In this document: piece after piece, positions 49,697 to 59,340 of the stretch
Position numbering within the stretch: position 1 is the stretch's first letter
How the letters are laid out: the number at the start of each line of letters is the position of its first letter
NCBI RefSeq assembly: GCF_030758955.1
Contig: NZ_CP132360.1
Span: 1,051,673 to 1,115,672 of the forward strand
DNA length: 64,000 nt
Direction of reading: 5' to 3'
Origin: Agrococcus beijingensis
GTDB lineage: Bacteria; Actinomycetota; Actinomycetes; Actinomycetales; Microbacteriaceae
Position numbers and translations under genes: made by a program
Notes under the pieces: generated by a model
Seen by the model: only the letters and a program-made list of their open reading frames with translations
Told to the model about the DNA's origin: nothing
Database searches by the model: none

Positions 49697-50491
49697 GTGG
49701 CCGAACAGCTCGCTCGAGGGCGCGCGGCCGGGCGAGCGACCCGGCGTCGCGCCACGTTCGCGAGCGTTCTCGGCGAGCTGCTGCTGACCGCCGGCGTGCT
49801 CGCGCTGGGCTACGCCGGCTGGCAGGTCTGGCTCTCGGACGCCGTGCTCGGCAGCCAGCAGCAGGAGGCCGCGCGCACGTTCGCCGCCCAGCTGGGGCCG
49901 CTCGACCCGGTGCTGCCCGGCGTCGGCGCCAGCGAGCCCGCGGCCTCGCCCGCCGAGGCCCTGCCGTTGCGCACCGACGAGCCGCCGGCCGAGGCCGCCG
50001 CCGCCGAGCTCGAGTCCTTCGCCGTCATGTACGTGCCCCGACTGGGGCAGTTCGAGCGCGTGATCGGCGAGGGCACCAGCCGCGCGGTGCTCGACAGCCT
50101 CGATCAGGGGCTCGCGCACTACGCGCAGTCGGCGCAGCCCGGCGGTATGGGCAACTTCGCCGTCGCCGGCCACCGCAACGGGCAGGGCGGGCCGTTCACG
50201 CACCTCGACGAGATGCGCATCGGCGACCGCATCTACGTGCAGACCGACAGCGCGTGGCACGTCTACGAGTTCCGCAACCACGAGTACGTGCACCCGACCG
50301 AGGTCGGCGTGGTGGCGCCGGTGCCGCAGATGCCGTCGACGCCCGCCGACGGCCGCTACCTGACGCTCACGACCTGCAACCCGGAGTGGTCGGCGGCCGG
50401 GCGGCTGATCGCCTACGCGACCTACGTGGGCTGGCAGCCCGCCGAGAACGGCATGCCGCTCGAGCTCGCGCGCACGATGGGCCGTGCCTGA
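49697..50491 (+). CDS. Class E sortase
   Basis: 264 residues. The N-terminal membrane anchor (LGELLLTAGVLALGYAGWQVWLS) precedes an Ala/Pro-rich stalk. The sortase barrel carries the catalytic His in AVAGHRNGQGG, Cys in LTLTTCNPEWSAAGRLIAYA and a following Arg. Class E enzymes recognise LAxTG-type signals in actinobacteria. Overlaps the small downstream gene by one base (TGATG). Starts with GTG on a probable leaderless mRNA. Confidence 0.92.
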   Translation: MAEQLARGRAAGRATRRRATFASVLGELLLTAGVLALGYAGWQVWLSDAVLGSQQQEAARTFAAQLGPLDPVLPGVGASEPAASPAEALPLRTDEPPAEAAAAELESFAVMYVPRLGQFERVIGEGTSRAVLDSLDQGLAHYAQSAQPGGMGNFAVAGHRNGQGGPFTHLDEMRIGDRIYVQTDSAWHVYEFRNHEYVHPTEVGVVAPVPQMPSTPADGRYLTLTTCNPEWSAAGRLIAYATYVGWQPAENGMPLELARTMGRA

Positions 50492-50682
50492 TGTACGCGG
50501 CGCTGTGGCGCGGCCTGCCCGGCCCCTGGCCGGTGCGCCTGCTCATCGTGCTCGCGCTCATCGCGGGCGTCGGCTACCTGCTGATCTTCCACGGCTATCC
50601 GTGGATCATGCAGACCTTCTTCCCCACTCCCGACCCCACCTTCGCCGCTCCGCCGACCCAGACAGGCATACCCCTCGCATGA
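50491..50682 (+). CDS. Small single-pass membrane protein between sortase and pabA
   Basis: 63 residues: short Arg/Pro N-terminus, helix (VRLLIVLALIAGVGYLLIFHGYPWIMQTFF), Pro/Thr tail. Overlaps both neighbours (1 base with the sortase, 4 with pabA), so it is very likely translated. Family unknown. Confidence 0.7.
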   Translation: MYAALWRGLPGPWPVRLLIVLALIAGVGYLLIFHGYPWIMQTFFPTPDPTFAAPPTQTGIPLA

Positions 50683-51398
50683 CACGCATCCTCGTCGTCG
50701 ATAACTTCGACAGCTTCGTCTACACCCTCGCCGGCTACCTGCAGGAGCTGGGCGCCGAGGTGACGGTGGTGCGCAACGACGAGGTCGACGCCGCCACCAT
50801 CACCGAGTGGGACGCCGTGCTCCTCTCGCCCGGTCCTGGCGCTCCGGCAGACGCGGGCGTCTCGATCCCGATGGTGCACGCGGCGATCGCGACGGGCACG
50901 CCGCTGCTGGGCGTGTGCCTCGGCCACCAAGCGATCGCCGAGGCGCTCGGGGGCGTCGTCACGCACGCGCCAGAGCTGATGCATGGCAAGACGAGCCTCG
51001 TCGAGCACGACGGCACGAGCGTGTTCGCCGGGCTGCCGAGCCCGCTCACCGCGACCCGCTATCACTCGCTCGCGGTCGTCGACGGCACGGTTCCGGATGC
51101 GCTGCGCGTGACCGCGCGGACGGTGCCGGATGCGTCCGAGGGCGAGAGCGCGCCGCACGACGCGGGGCAGGACGCCGAGCACGACACGGAGCACGGCGCC
51201 GGCGTCATCATGGCGCTCGAGCACCGTCGGGCGCCGGTGTGGGGCGTGCAGTTCCACCCCGAGTCGGTGCTGACCGAGGGCGGCTACCGGATGCTGGGCA
51301 ACTGGCTCGAGGCAGCCGGCCTCGCGGGCGCCGCAGCCGCCGCGATGGGCCGGGCACCGCTCGTGACGCTCGCGCCGCCGCCCGACCACGCGCGCTGA
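50679..51398 (+). CDS. pabA: Glutamine amidotransferase, aminodeoxychorismate/anthranilate synthase component II
   Basis: 239 residues. The class I amidotransferase triad is Cys in LGVCLGHQAIAE and His-Glu in VQFHPESVLTEGG. The N-terminus ILVVDNFDSFVYTLAGYL is typical. An acidic His/Asp-rich insert of ~25 residues (DAGQDAEHDTEHGAG) lies ahead of the His-Glu pair. Stand-alone PabA/TrpG; the partner synthase is not in the window. The position before pknB is conserved (Rv0013). Confidence 0.9.
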   Translation: MTRILVVDNFDSFVYTLAGYLQELGAEVTVVRNDEVDAATITEWDAVLLSPGPGAPADAGVSIPMVHAAIATGTPLLGVCLGHQAIAEALGGVVTHAPELMHGKTSLVEHDGTSVFAGLPSPLTATRYHSLAVVDGTVPDALRVTARTVPDASEGESAPHDAGQDAEHDTEHGAGVIMALEHRRAPVWGVQFHPESVLTEGGYRMLGNWLEAAGLAGAAAAAMGRAPLVTLAPPPDHAR

Positions 51399-51458
51399 TG
51401 CGGGCGGGAGAGCGCCCGGCCGCGTAGGCGCGGGGGCCCGAGCCGAGCCGCGGCTCGC

Positions 51459-53312
51459 TCAGTCGCCGTCGCCGCCGCCTCCGCCGCCTCCGCCGTTGCC
51501 GCCGCCCCCGTTGCCCGGACCCGAGGGGTCGACAGGCGCGGGGGGTGCAGAGGGCGCGGGTGCCGGAGCCGGCGCGGGCGCCGGCGCGGGTGCGGGTGCC
51601 GGCCGCGCGGCGCGCACGCAGTAGGTGACCGTGATCGCGCTGCCCTGCGCGACATCGGAGTCGGCGGTGAGCGACTGCGCCGTCACATCGTTGGCGTCGG
51701 CAGCGGCGCACGAGGTGGTCGTCCGTCGCTGCACCGTCATGCCGAGCGTCTCGAGCTGCGACGTGGCGTCGGCGATGGCCTGGCCCACGACGTTCGGCAC
51801 GGTGACGAGCCCGTTCGACAGCACGAGGTTGATCGTCGCGCCCTGCGAGACATCGGTGCCGGCGCCCGGATCGGTGCTGATGACCCGGTCGAGCTCGACG
51901 GTGGGGGATGCGTCGCGGGTGACCTCGCCCACCACGAAGCCCGCGGCCTCGAGCGCCTGCCGAGCCTGTGCCTCGGTGAGGTTCGAGACGCTCATGAGCG
52001 GCGCGGGCGGCGGGCCGTTCGAGACGATCAGCGTCACCAGATCGCCCGGGGCGAGGCGGATCTCGGCCTCGGGCTCGCTGCGGATCACCGTTCCGGCGGC
52101 GCTGTCGTCGATCACCCGGCGCACGTCGGCCTGGAGTCCGGCGTCCTCGACGGCGACGGTCGCCTCGTCCTCGGTGAGCCCGGCCACCGCCGGCACGTTG
52201 GTCGAGAGACCCGCGATCGGGATGTTCGAGAAGCTGGTGGCCCAGACCACGGCCACGATGACGAGCAGCGCGATCAGCGCGGCCGCTCCCCAGAGCCAGA
52301 AGAGCGGGGGACGGCGGTCTCGCCTGGCATCGGCCGGCTCGGCCTCCGACTCCGGCAGTCGATCGTCGGCGGCGAGCGCGGCGAACATGGTCGTCGCGGC
52401 CCCCAGCTCGAGCGGTGCGGTCTCGGTGCGCTCGAAGGGCACGAGCACGCCGTCGAGCGCCTCGTCGAGGGCCTGCTTGAACTCGCCCGCGGTCTGGAAC
52501 CGGTCATCGCGCTTCTTCTGGAGCGCCTTCGCGACCACCGAGTCCATCGCCGGCGTGATGCCCGGGGTGATCGACGAGGTGGTCGGCGGCTCCTCGGCGA
52601 CGTGCTGGTAGGCGACGCCGACGGGGGTGTCGGCGCGGAATGGCGCCTGGCCGGTGAGCAGCTCGAACAGGATGACGCCGGTCGAGTACAGGTCGGTGCG
52701 CAGGTCGACGGATTCGCCGCGCGCCTGCTCGGGGGAGAAGTACTGGGCCGTGCCGAGGATCGTGCCGGTCTGCGCCACGTTGGCGCTGGTCTCGCTGACG
52801 GCCCGCGCGATGCCGAAGTCCATCACCTTGATCTGGCCGCCCGGCGTGACCATCACGTTGCCGGGCTTGATGTCGCGGTGCACGATGCCGGCGCGGTGCG
52901 AGTACTCGAGCGCCGTCAGGATGCCCTTCGTGATGCGGGCCGCCTCGGTCTGGGGCAGCGGCCCCTCGGCGATGATGTCCTTCACCATCCGGCCGTCGAC
53001 GTACTCCATGACGATGTACGGCACCGCCGCGGCTGCGCCGCTGCTGTCGAGCGCCGGCTCCTCGCCGGCGTCGAAGACGCGCACGACGGTGGGATGCGAC
53101 ATGCGGGCCGCCGACTGCGCCTCCTGACGGAAGCGGGTGCGGAACTCCGCATCGCGCGAGAGGTCGGGCTTCAGCAGCTTGACCGCCACCTGGCGGTCGA
53201 GGCGGGTGTCGCGGGCGAGGTGCACCTGCGCCATGCCGCCCTGGCCGATGAGCTCGCCGATCTCGTAGCGGTCGCCGAGGGTGCGCAGCGACGCGATGAT
53301 GCTGTCGGTCAT
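51459..53312 (-). CDS. pknB: Ser/Thr protein kinase PknB with PASTA domains
   Basis: 617 residues. The kinase domain (residues ~15-275) has LIGQGGMAQV, catalytic VAVKLL Lys, HRDIKPGN, DFGIAR and an activation loop with ANVAQTGTILGT. A membrane helix (WLWGAAALIALLVIVAVVWATSF) is near residue 345. Three PASTA repeats then lie outside the cell and sense muropeptides. The C-terminus has an unusual Pro-Ala run followed by a Gly run that would be flexible and cell-wall associated. Transcribed with pknA upstream. Confidence 0.95.
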   Translation of the reverse strand: MTDSIIASLRTLGDRYEIGELIGQGGMAQVHLARDTRLDRQVAVKLLKPDLSRDAEFRTRFRQEAQSAARMSHPTVVRVFDAGEEPALDSSGAAAAVPYIVMEYVDGRMVKDIIAEGPLPQTEAARITKGILTALEYSHRAGIVHRDIKPGNVMVTPGGQIKVMDFGIARAVSETSANVAQTGTILGTAQYFSPEQARGESVDLRTDLYSTGVILFELLTGQAPFRADTPVGVAYQHVAEEPPTTSSITPGITPAMDSVVAKALQKKRDDRFQTAGEFKQALDEALDGVLVPFERTETAPLELGAATTMFAALAADDRLPESEAEPADARRDRRPPLFWLWGAAALIALLVIVAVVWATSFSNIPIAGLSTNVPAVAGLTEDEATVAVEDAGLQADVRRVIDDSAAGTVIRSEPEAEIRLAPGDLVTLIVSNGPPPAPLMSVSNLTEAQARQALEAAGFVVGEVTRDASPTVELDRVISTDPGAGTDVSQGATINLVLSNGLVTVPNVVGQAIADATSQLETLGMTVQRRTTTSCAAADANDVTAQSLTADSDVAQGSAITVTYCVRAARPAPAPAPAPAPAPAPAPSAPPAPVDPSGPGNGGGGNGGGGGGGGDGD

Positions 53313-53434
53313 CGCGGCTCCTCCCTCGTCAGGCCCCTGCGGGTGTGCCCCGGCGAGCGGGGATCGGTCGATTCTACGTCACCGGCCTGCGCCGGCACCG
53401 GCAGGGCCGTGCGGCGACGGTGTCACGGCCGGCG

Positions 53435-55219
53435 TCACGGCTGGCCCGGGGGCACCACCGGCAGCGTCGGCGTCGGCACGGTCGGCGTGGGTGCCGGGGC
53501 CGGCGTGGCCGGCGTCGTCGGGGTGGGTGTCGGCTCCGGCTCGGGCTCCGGCTCCGGCTCGGCGACGCCGGTCAGGGTGAGCACCGGCGACGAACCGCTC
53601 GTCAGCGGCTCTCCGCCGTCGATCGCGCAGGTGTAGGTGTAGGTGACGGTCGTCGCGCCCTCCGGCAGGCCGAAGATCTGCACCGCCGGTCCGCCCGGCG
53701 ACTCGGTCGCCGTGCTGCCGCTGGGGAACGTGATGAGCGCGTCGTAGTTGCTGATCGTGTAGCCGGCCGGGCAGCTCGCGGCGTCCCACACGATCGTCAG
53801 GTCCGATCCCACCGGCACCGCGGCGGGGTCGGCGGAGTTGTCCTGCAGGCGCGGCGCGCTCGTCGGGTTCTGGATCTGCGCGAGCGGCGCGTGGATCGTG
53901 CCCGACACGGTCGCGCCCACGGGCACGGGGCCGGTCGGCGCGACGGCGTAGATCCTGCCCGCGTCCCCGTCGGTGGTCGCCGGCGTGCCGGTCTCGACGC
54001 GCGGCACGAGGCCGAGCGCCTCGATGGCGTCGCGGAACTCGGCCTCGGTCAGGCCCTCGAAGTCCGCCAGCGAGATGTCGACCGTTGCCGCGGTCTGGCT
54101 GTCGGTGACCGGAGGCGTGGCGGTCGGATCGTCGCGGTTCTGGTTGAGCAGGATGAGCGCGATCGCCACGCCCGCCGCGACGAGCAGCAGGGCGAGGATG
54201 ATGACCGGCCAGATCCAGGGGTTGGTGCGGCGCTTCTGGCGATCGCGCACGGCTGTCGTCGCCCGCGTCACCGGCAGCGCGGCAGTCGCGGGGCTCGACT
54301 GGGTCGTGATCACCCGCGTCGCGGCCTGCGTGGGGGAGTCGATGGTCGCGAACGAGTCGGTCGAGGCGATGCCGGGCACGATCGCCGCCGCGCCGGCGAT
54401 GTCGCCGCGACGGAGCATGGTCGCCGCGCGCGACAGGTGCGCTGCCGACGTCGGCCGGTCGGCCGGCGTCTTGGCGATGCACGAGAGCACGAGGTTGCGC
54501 ACCGGCTCGGGCACCGTGGTCGGGAGGTCCGGCGGCGCGTCGTTGATGTGCGACATGGCGATCGCCACCTGCGACTCGCCCGTGAACGGCCGGCGGCCGG
54601 CGAGCGCCTCGTACGCGACGATGCCGAGCGAGTAGATGTCGGTCGAGGGAGCCGCCTGCTGGCCGGAGGCCTGCTCGGGCGACAGGTACTGCACCGTGCC
54701 CATGACCTGGCCGGTGGCGGTCAGCGGCACCTGATCGGCGATGCGGGCGATGCCGAAGTCGGTGATCTTGACGCGCCCCTCGGGCGTGATCAGCAGGTTG
54801 CCGGGCTTGATGTCGCGGTGCACGAGCCCCGCCTGGTGGGCGGCATGCAGTGCAGCAGAGGTCTGCGCGACGATGTCGAGCACCTTGTCGGCGGAGAGCG
54901 TGCGGTCGCGGTCGAGGATCGCGCTGAGCGGCTCGCCGGGCACGAGCTCCATCACGAGGAAGGCGCTGCCCTCCTCCTCGCCGTAGTCGAAGACGTTGGC
55001 GATGCCCTCGTGGTTGACGAGCGCGGCGTGCCGGGCCTCGGCGCGGAAGCGCTCGAGGAACCCGGGATCCCCCATGTACTCGTCCTTGAGGATCTTCAGC
55101 GCGACGGTGCGGCCGATCACCTGATCGGTCGCCTGCCACACCTCGCCCATGCCGCCGATGGCGATCCTGCTGGTCAGCTGGTAACGCCCACCGAAGGTGA
55201 GTCCGCTGGATGGTCTCAT
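53435..55219 (-). CDS. pknA: Ser/Thr protein kinase PknA-type
   Basis: 594 residues. Kinase motifs AIGGMGEVWQA, VALKIL, HRDIKPGN, DFGIARIAD and TATGQVMGTVQYLSPEQA are intact. A membrane helix lies near residue 335-355 (PWIWPVIILALLLVAAGVAIALIL). Unlike mycobacterial PknA it continues outside the cell. One PASTA-like repeat (LADFEGLTEAEFRDAIEAL ...) is followed by a ~130-residue beta-rich domain with two Cys (ASCPAGYTI; YTYTCAIDGG) and a Glu-Pro/Thr-Pro repeat tail. 4-base overlap with pbpA. Confidence 0.93.
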   Translation of the reverse strand: MRPSSGLTFGGRYQLTSRIAIGGMGEVWQATDQVIGRTVALKILKDEYMGDPGFLERFRAEARHAALVNHEGIANVFDYGEEEGSAFLVMELVPGEPLSAILDRDRTLSADKVLDIVAQTSAALHAAHQAGLVHRDIKPGNLLITPEGRVKITDFGIARIADQVPLTATGQVMGTVQYLSPEQASGQQAAPSTDIYSLGIVAYEALAGRRPFTGESQVAIAMSHINDAPPDLPTTVPEPVRNLVLSCIAKTPADRPTSAAHLSRAATMLRRGDIAGAAAIVPGIASTDSFATIDSPTQAATRVITTQSSPATAALPVTRATTAVRDRQKRRTNPWIWPVIILALLLVAAGVAIALILLNQNRDDPTATPPVTDSQTAATVDISLADFEGLTEAEFRDAIEALGLVPRVETGTPATTDGDAGRIYAVAPTGPVPVGATVSGTIHAPLAQIQNPTSAPRLQDNSADPAAVPVGSDLTIVWDAASCPAGYTISNYDALITFPSGSTATESPGGPAVQIFGLPEGATTVTYTYTCAIDGGEPLTSGSSPVLTLTGVAEPEPEPEPEPTPTPTTPATPAPAPTPTVPTPTLPVVPPGQP

Positions 55220-56697
55220 GAGTTCAGCACCGCCTCGATCACTGCTCTCCCGATTGGTGCGGCGATCACGTTTGAAGTATCGCCGACGATGTTCTCATCC
55301 GGGACGACCACGACGGCGACAGCCACGCTCCGGTCGTCCAACTCTCCGTATCCCGTGAACCACAGGTTGAACGGCTCGCCGCTCTCGCCCGTCTCCGCGG
55401 TGCCGGTCTTGCCGCCGACGGTCACGCCGGGGACGGCGGCGTTCGTCGCGAGCCCGTCGGTGACGGCCAGCTGCATCGCGCCGCGCATGGCGGCCGAGGT
55501 CTGGGTCGAGACGGGATTGCCCAGGATCGTGGGCTCGGGGTCGTCGAGCACGTCGAGGTCGGGGGCGAGCACCCGGTCGATCATCTGGGGCTGCATCATC
55601 GTGCCGTCGTTGTAGAGGGCGGCCGTGACCATCGCGATCTGCAGCGGCGTCACCCGCACGTCGTACTGGCCGAAGCCGGTGAGCATCAGGTTGGGGGCGT
55701 TCGCGTCGGCCGGGTAGGTGCTGGGCGTGACCTGCAGGGGGATCGACAGGTCGCGGCCGAAGCCGAACTCGCTGGTCTGCTGCGCCATCGCGTCGACGCC
55801 CAGCTCGGCGGCGAGCTGCGCGAACGGGATGTTGCACGAGAGCACGAGCGCGGTCTCGAGCGTGACCGTCTCGCCCGGCCCGCAGGTGGTGCGGGATGCG
55901 TTGCGCACCTCGGCGGTCGAGCCGGTGAGCTGCAGCACGTCGGGGTTCGGGAACTCCGACTGCAGCGTGTAGCGACCCGACTCGAGGGCCGTCGCCGCGG
56001 TCACGAGCTTGAACACCGAGCCCGGGTAGTACAGGTCTCCCGCGATCGCGCGGTTGTGCAGCGGGTCGCTCGGGTCGGCGAGCAGCTGGTTGTAGGTCTC
56101 CTGGACCGTCGCGGTGCTGTGGAGCGCGAACGCGTTCGGGTCGAACGTGGGGCTGGAGTACATCGCGAGCACGTCGCCGGTGTCGGGGTCGAGCGCGACG
56201 ACCGCGCCCTCCCGGCCAGCCAGCGCATCCGCCGCCGCCTGCTGGGCGGCATGGTCGATCGTGAGCTCGACCGACGAGCCGGAGGGGTCCTGACCGGTGA
56301 TCGTGGCGAGGATCTGATCGAAGAACTGGCTGTTGGCGGCGCCGGTCAGCTCGTCGTTCATCGCCCCCTCGATGCCGGTGTTGCCCTGGCCGAGGGTGTT
56401 GTAGCCGGTGACGGAGGCGTAGAGCGGGCCGAGCGGGTACTCGCGCTGCCAGGCGTACTCGTCGTCGGTCGGGGTCGACTGGGCGACCGGGATGCCGTCG
56501 ACGACGATCGCGCCGCGCTCGACCGCGAACGAGTCGAACAGCGTGCGGGTGTTGCGCGCATCGGCCTGCAGCACATCGGCCTGCACGGCCTGGATCATCG
56601 TCGACGATCCGAACAGGCCGATGAACATCACCAGCAGCAGCGCGCTCACGCGCCGGATGGGCCGACGCATGCTCTGCTCGCGATCCTTGTCGCTCAT
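55216..56697 (-). CDS. pbpA: Penicillin-binding protein 2 family transpeptidase PbpA
   Basis: 493 residues. N-terminal membrane anchor (VSALLLVMFIGLFGSSTMIQAV), then the transpeptidase motifs SVFK (in YYPGSVFKLVTAA), SCN (in VLSCNIPFAQL) and KTG (in VGGKTGTAETGE). Cross-links peptidoglycan; in mycobacteria PbpA is controlled by PknB and acts at division. ATG 56697 (MSDKDREQSMRRPIRR) is chosen; it overlaps the rodA stop by 4 bases. Confidence 0.96.
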   Translation of the reverse strand: MSDKDREQSMRRPIRRVSALLLVMFIGLFGSSTMIQAVQADVLQADARNTRTLFDSFAVERGAIVVDGIPVAQSTPTDDEYAWQREYPLGPLYASVTGYNTLGQGNTGIEGAMNDELTGAANSQFFDQILATITGQDPSGSSVELTIDHAAQQAAADALAGREGAVVALDPDTGDVLAMYSSPTFDPNAFALHSTATVQETYNQLLADPSDPLHNRAIAGDLYYPGSVFKLVTAATALESGRYTLQSEFPNPDVLQLTGSTAEVRNASRTTCGPGETVTLETALVLSCNIPFAQLAAELGVDAMAQQTSEFGFGRDLSIPLQVTPSTYPADANAPNLMLTGFGQYDVRVTPLQIAMVTAALYNDGTMMQPQMIDRVLAPDLDVLDDPEPTILGNPVSTQTSAAMRGAMQLAVTDGLATNAAVPGVTVGGKTGTAETGESGEPFNLWFTGYGELDDRSVAVAVVVVPDENIVGDTSNVIAAPIGRAVIEAVLNS

Positions 56698-58100
56698 GCG
56701 ATCCCCCTTCCGCGCACCGAGTCGCTGAGCCGCAGCAGCAGCGCGACGATGAGCCAGTTGGCCAGCAGCGAGGAGCCGCCGGCGGCCAGGAACGGCGTCG
56801 TCAGGCCCGTCAGCGGGATCAGCCGGGTGACGCCGCCGACGACGATGAACACCTGCAGGCCGATCGCGAACGCGAGGCCGACGCCGAGCAGCTTGGTGAA
56901 GTCGTCCGGGCCCTGGAAGCCGATCCGCACGCCCCGCGAGACCAGCACCAGGTAGAGCGCGAGGATCGCGAAGACGCCTGCGAGGCCGAGCTCCTCGCCG
57001 AGCGAGGGGATGATGTAGTCGCTGTTGGCGTAGGGCGTGATGTCGGGGCGCCCGAGGCCGAGCCCGGTGCCCAGCAGACCGCCCTGCGCCATGCCGAACA
57101 CGCCCTGCACGATCTGGAACGAGCCGCCCTGCGCCTCGTACACCGACTGGTCGAAGGCGTTCACCCAGGCGTCGATGCGGCGCTGCACGTAGCCGAGGGT
57201 GAAGTAGGCGGCGACGCCGCCGAGGGCGACGAGGCCGACGCCGATGACCATCCAGGAGCGGCGGCCGGTGGCGACGTAGATCATCACCAGGAAGAGCCCG
57301 AAGTACAGCACCGAGGTGCCCAGGTCGCGCTGGAAGATGAGCACCAGCATGCACATCGCCCAGACGATGAGGATGGGGCCGAGGTCGCGCACGCGCGGGA
57401 AGCGGATGCCGAGCACCTTGCGCCCGACCACCGAGAGCGAGTCGCGCGCGGTCATCAGGTAGCCGGCGAAGAAGATCGCCAGGGCGATCTTGGCGAGCTC
57501 GCCCGGCTGCAGCGACAGCACGTCGCCGACGCCGATCCAGACGGTCGCGCCGTTGATGGTGCGGCCGATGCCGGGCACGAGCGGCAGCACGAGCAGCACG
57601 ATCGCGACGGCCATCGCGAGGAACCGGTAGCGGGCCAGCACGCGGTGGTTGCGCACCAGCACGATCGCCAGGATCGCGACCACGAGGGCGATGCCCGTCC
57701 AGACCATCTGGCGCGTCGAGGCCGCCGCCCAGCCGCTCGCGCCCTCGGCGAGGTCGATGCGGTAGATCATCGCGATGCCGAGCCCGTTCAGCACGGTGAC
57801 GACGGGCAGGATGATCGCGTCGGCCTCGCGCGCGACGAAGCGCAGCGCGATGTGGAGCGCCAGGGTGAGGATGCCGAGCCCGCCCGCGAGCTGCAGCGGC
57901 AGCATGTCGACGCGCTCGAGGGCGCCGAGCTGCACGAGCACCATGGCACCGCCCGCGAGCACCCAGGCGATCACGAGCAGGAACAGCTCGAGGTTGCGCA
58001 GCTTCGCGGGATTGCGGATGCGCACGCGGATCGCCTCGGTGACCTCGCGCAGCTGCACCAGGCCAGTGGGGGTGGCGTCGGCGACGCTCCGGTCGCTCAC
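56694..58100 (-). CDS. rodA: SEDS-family glycosyltransferase RodA/FtsW
   Basis: 468 residues, about 12 membrane helices. SEDS motifs QRDLGTSVLYFG and GLGRPDITPYANSDYIIPSLGEELG (with the catalytic-type Asp) and the C-terminal LIPLTGLTTPFLAAGGSSLLANW are present. Polymerises lipid II with the adjacent PBP. GTG 58100 overlaps the pstP stop by 4 bases; the longer reading upstream is within pstP in another frame. Confidence 0.95.
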   Translation of the reverse strand: MSDRSVADATPTGLVQLREVTEAIRVRIRNPAKLRNLELFLLVIAWVLAGGAMVLVQLGALERVDMLPLQLAGGLGILTLALHIALRFVAREADAIILPVVTVLNGLGIAMIYRIDLAEGASGWAAASTRQMVWTGIALVVAILAIVLVRNHRVLARYRFLAMAVAIVLLVLPLVPGIGRTINGATVWIGVGDVLSLQPGELAKIALAIFFAGYLMTARDSLSVVGRKVLGIRFPRVRDLGPILIVWAMCMLVLIFQRDLGTSVLYFGLFLVMIYVATGRRSWMVIGVGLVALGGVAAYFTLGYVQRRIDAWVNAFDQSVYEAQGGSFQIVQGVFGMAQGGLLGTGLGLGRPDITPYANSDYIIPSLGEELGLAGVFAILALYLVLVSRGVRIGFQGPDDFTKLLGVGLAFAIGLQVFIVVGGVTRLIPLTGLTTPFLAAGGSSLLANWLIVALLLRLSDSVRGRGIA

Positions 58101-59338
58101 GGCGTCCGCTCCAATCGCTCGACGATCGCCTGCGCGGCCGCCAGCGAGCCGGCCGACAGCGTCTGCTCGACGTTGCGCTGGTTGAAGGGCGAGAGCGACT
58201 CGAACGCGATGTCGGTCTGCTCGATCTCGGTGGCCAGCACGATCGGCCCGATCTGCTGCTGGATGCCCTGGTAGATCGCCACCTGGCCGTCGTCGTTGAC
58301 GCCGACGAAATAGCGGTCCTGGGTCCATCCGTAGAAGGTGACGCTGACGATGGTGAACAGCGCGATCGCGAGCACCGCGCCGACGCCCCAGCTGATGCGG
58401 CGGTTGCGACGCATGCGGCGCTGCTCGGCGAGCAGCTCCTGCAGGAACTCCTCGCTCTCGGGCTCGAAGTGCTCGAAGGCCGGCTGCAGGCGCGACTGCC
58501 TGGGGTGCAGCAGCAGCTGCGAGAGGCTCACCGAGGTGCGCTCGGGCTCGACGGCCTCGTAGCTGATGGGGGCCGCCGCCGACCCGACGGTGGTGGGCTC
58601 GACCGACGAGGTGCGGCGGTCGTCGATGTCGACGAGCACCACGGTGACGTTGTCGGGCGCACCCCGCGAGAGCGACTCGTTGACGAGCCGCTGCACGGTC
58701 GATGGGGTGTCGAGGCCCTGCTCGAGGATGGCGCGGATGCGCTCCTCGTCGACGTAGGACGACAGGCCGTCCGAGCAGACCAGCCAGCGGTCGCCGGGGA
58801 ACGTCTCCTCGACCATCGTGTCGATCTCGGGGTTCGTCTCGACGTTGCCGAGCACGCGCATGACGACGTTCCGTCGCGGGTGGTGCTCGGCCTCCTCGCG
58901 CGTGATGCGGCCGGCGTCGACCAGCTTCTGCACGAACGTGTGGTCGGTGGAGAGCTGCTCGAGCGCGCCAACGCGGTAGCGGTAGATGCGGCTGTCGCCG
59001 ATGTGCGCGATGCCCACGCGGTCGCCCACGCGGATCACGCCCGACGCGGTCGTGCCCATCCCCGAGAGCTCGGGGTGCTCGACCATCGCCTGCTGCAGCC
59101 CGTCGTTGCCCTCGCGCAGACGATCGGCGAGCGCGGCCGCGGCCTCCTCGGCCGTCTCGTACGCGCGGTCGGCCTCGCGCGCCCGCCGCGTGACGATCGC
59201 GCTCGCGACGTCGCCGCCCGCGTGGCCGCCCATGCCGTCGGCGACGAACGCCAGGTGCGCTCCGACGTAGCCGGAGTCCTGGTTCTCGGTGCGGATCCTG
59301 CCGACGTGGCTGATCGCGGAGGAGAGCGGTGCGCTCAA
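58097..59338 (-). CDS. pstP: PP2C-type Ser/Thr phosphatase PstP
   Basis: 413 residues. Metal-binding motifs RTENQDSGY, FVADGMGGHAGGD, GDSRIYRYR and WLVCSDGLSSYVDEE are intact. A cytoplasmic juxtamembrane stretch, one membrane helix (WGVGAVLAIALFTIVSVTFYG) and an extracellular tail follow. Dephosphorylates PknA/PknB and their targets. The start is a TTG (59338), as in several actinobacterial pstP genes; it sits 2 bases after the fhaB stop. Confidence 0.93.
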   Translation of the reverse strand: MSAPLSSAISHVGRIRTENQDSGYVGAHLAFVADGMGGHAGGDVASAIVTRRAREADRAYETAEEAAAALADRLREGNDGLQQAMVEHPELSGMGTTASGVIRVGDRVGIAHIGDSRIYRYRVGALEQLSTDHTFVQKLVDAGRITREEAEHHPRRNVVMRVLGNVETNPEIDTMVEETFPGDRWLVCSDGLSSYVDEERIRAILEQGLDTPSTVQRLVNESLSRGAPDNVTVVLVDIDDRRTSSVEPTTVGSAAAPISYEAVEPERTSVSLSQLLLHPRQSRLQPAFEHFEPESEEFLQELLAEQRRMRRNRRISWGVGAVLAIALFTIVSVTFYGWTQDRYFVGVNDDGQVAIYQGIQQQIGPIVLATEIEQTDIAFESLSPFNQRNVEQTLSAGSLAAAQAIVERLERTP

Positions 59339-59340
59339 GC

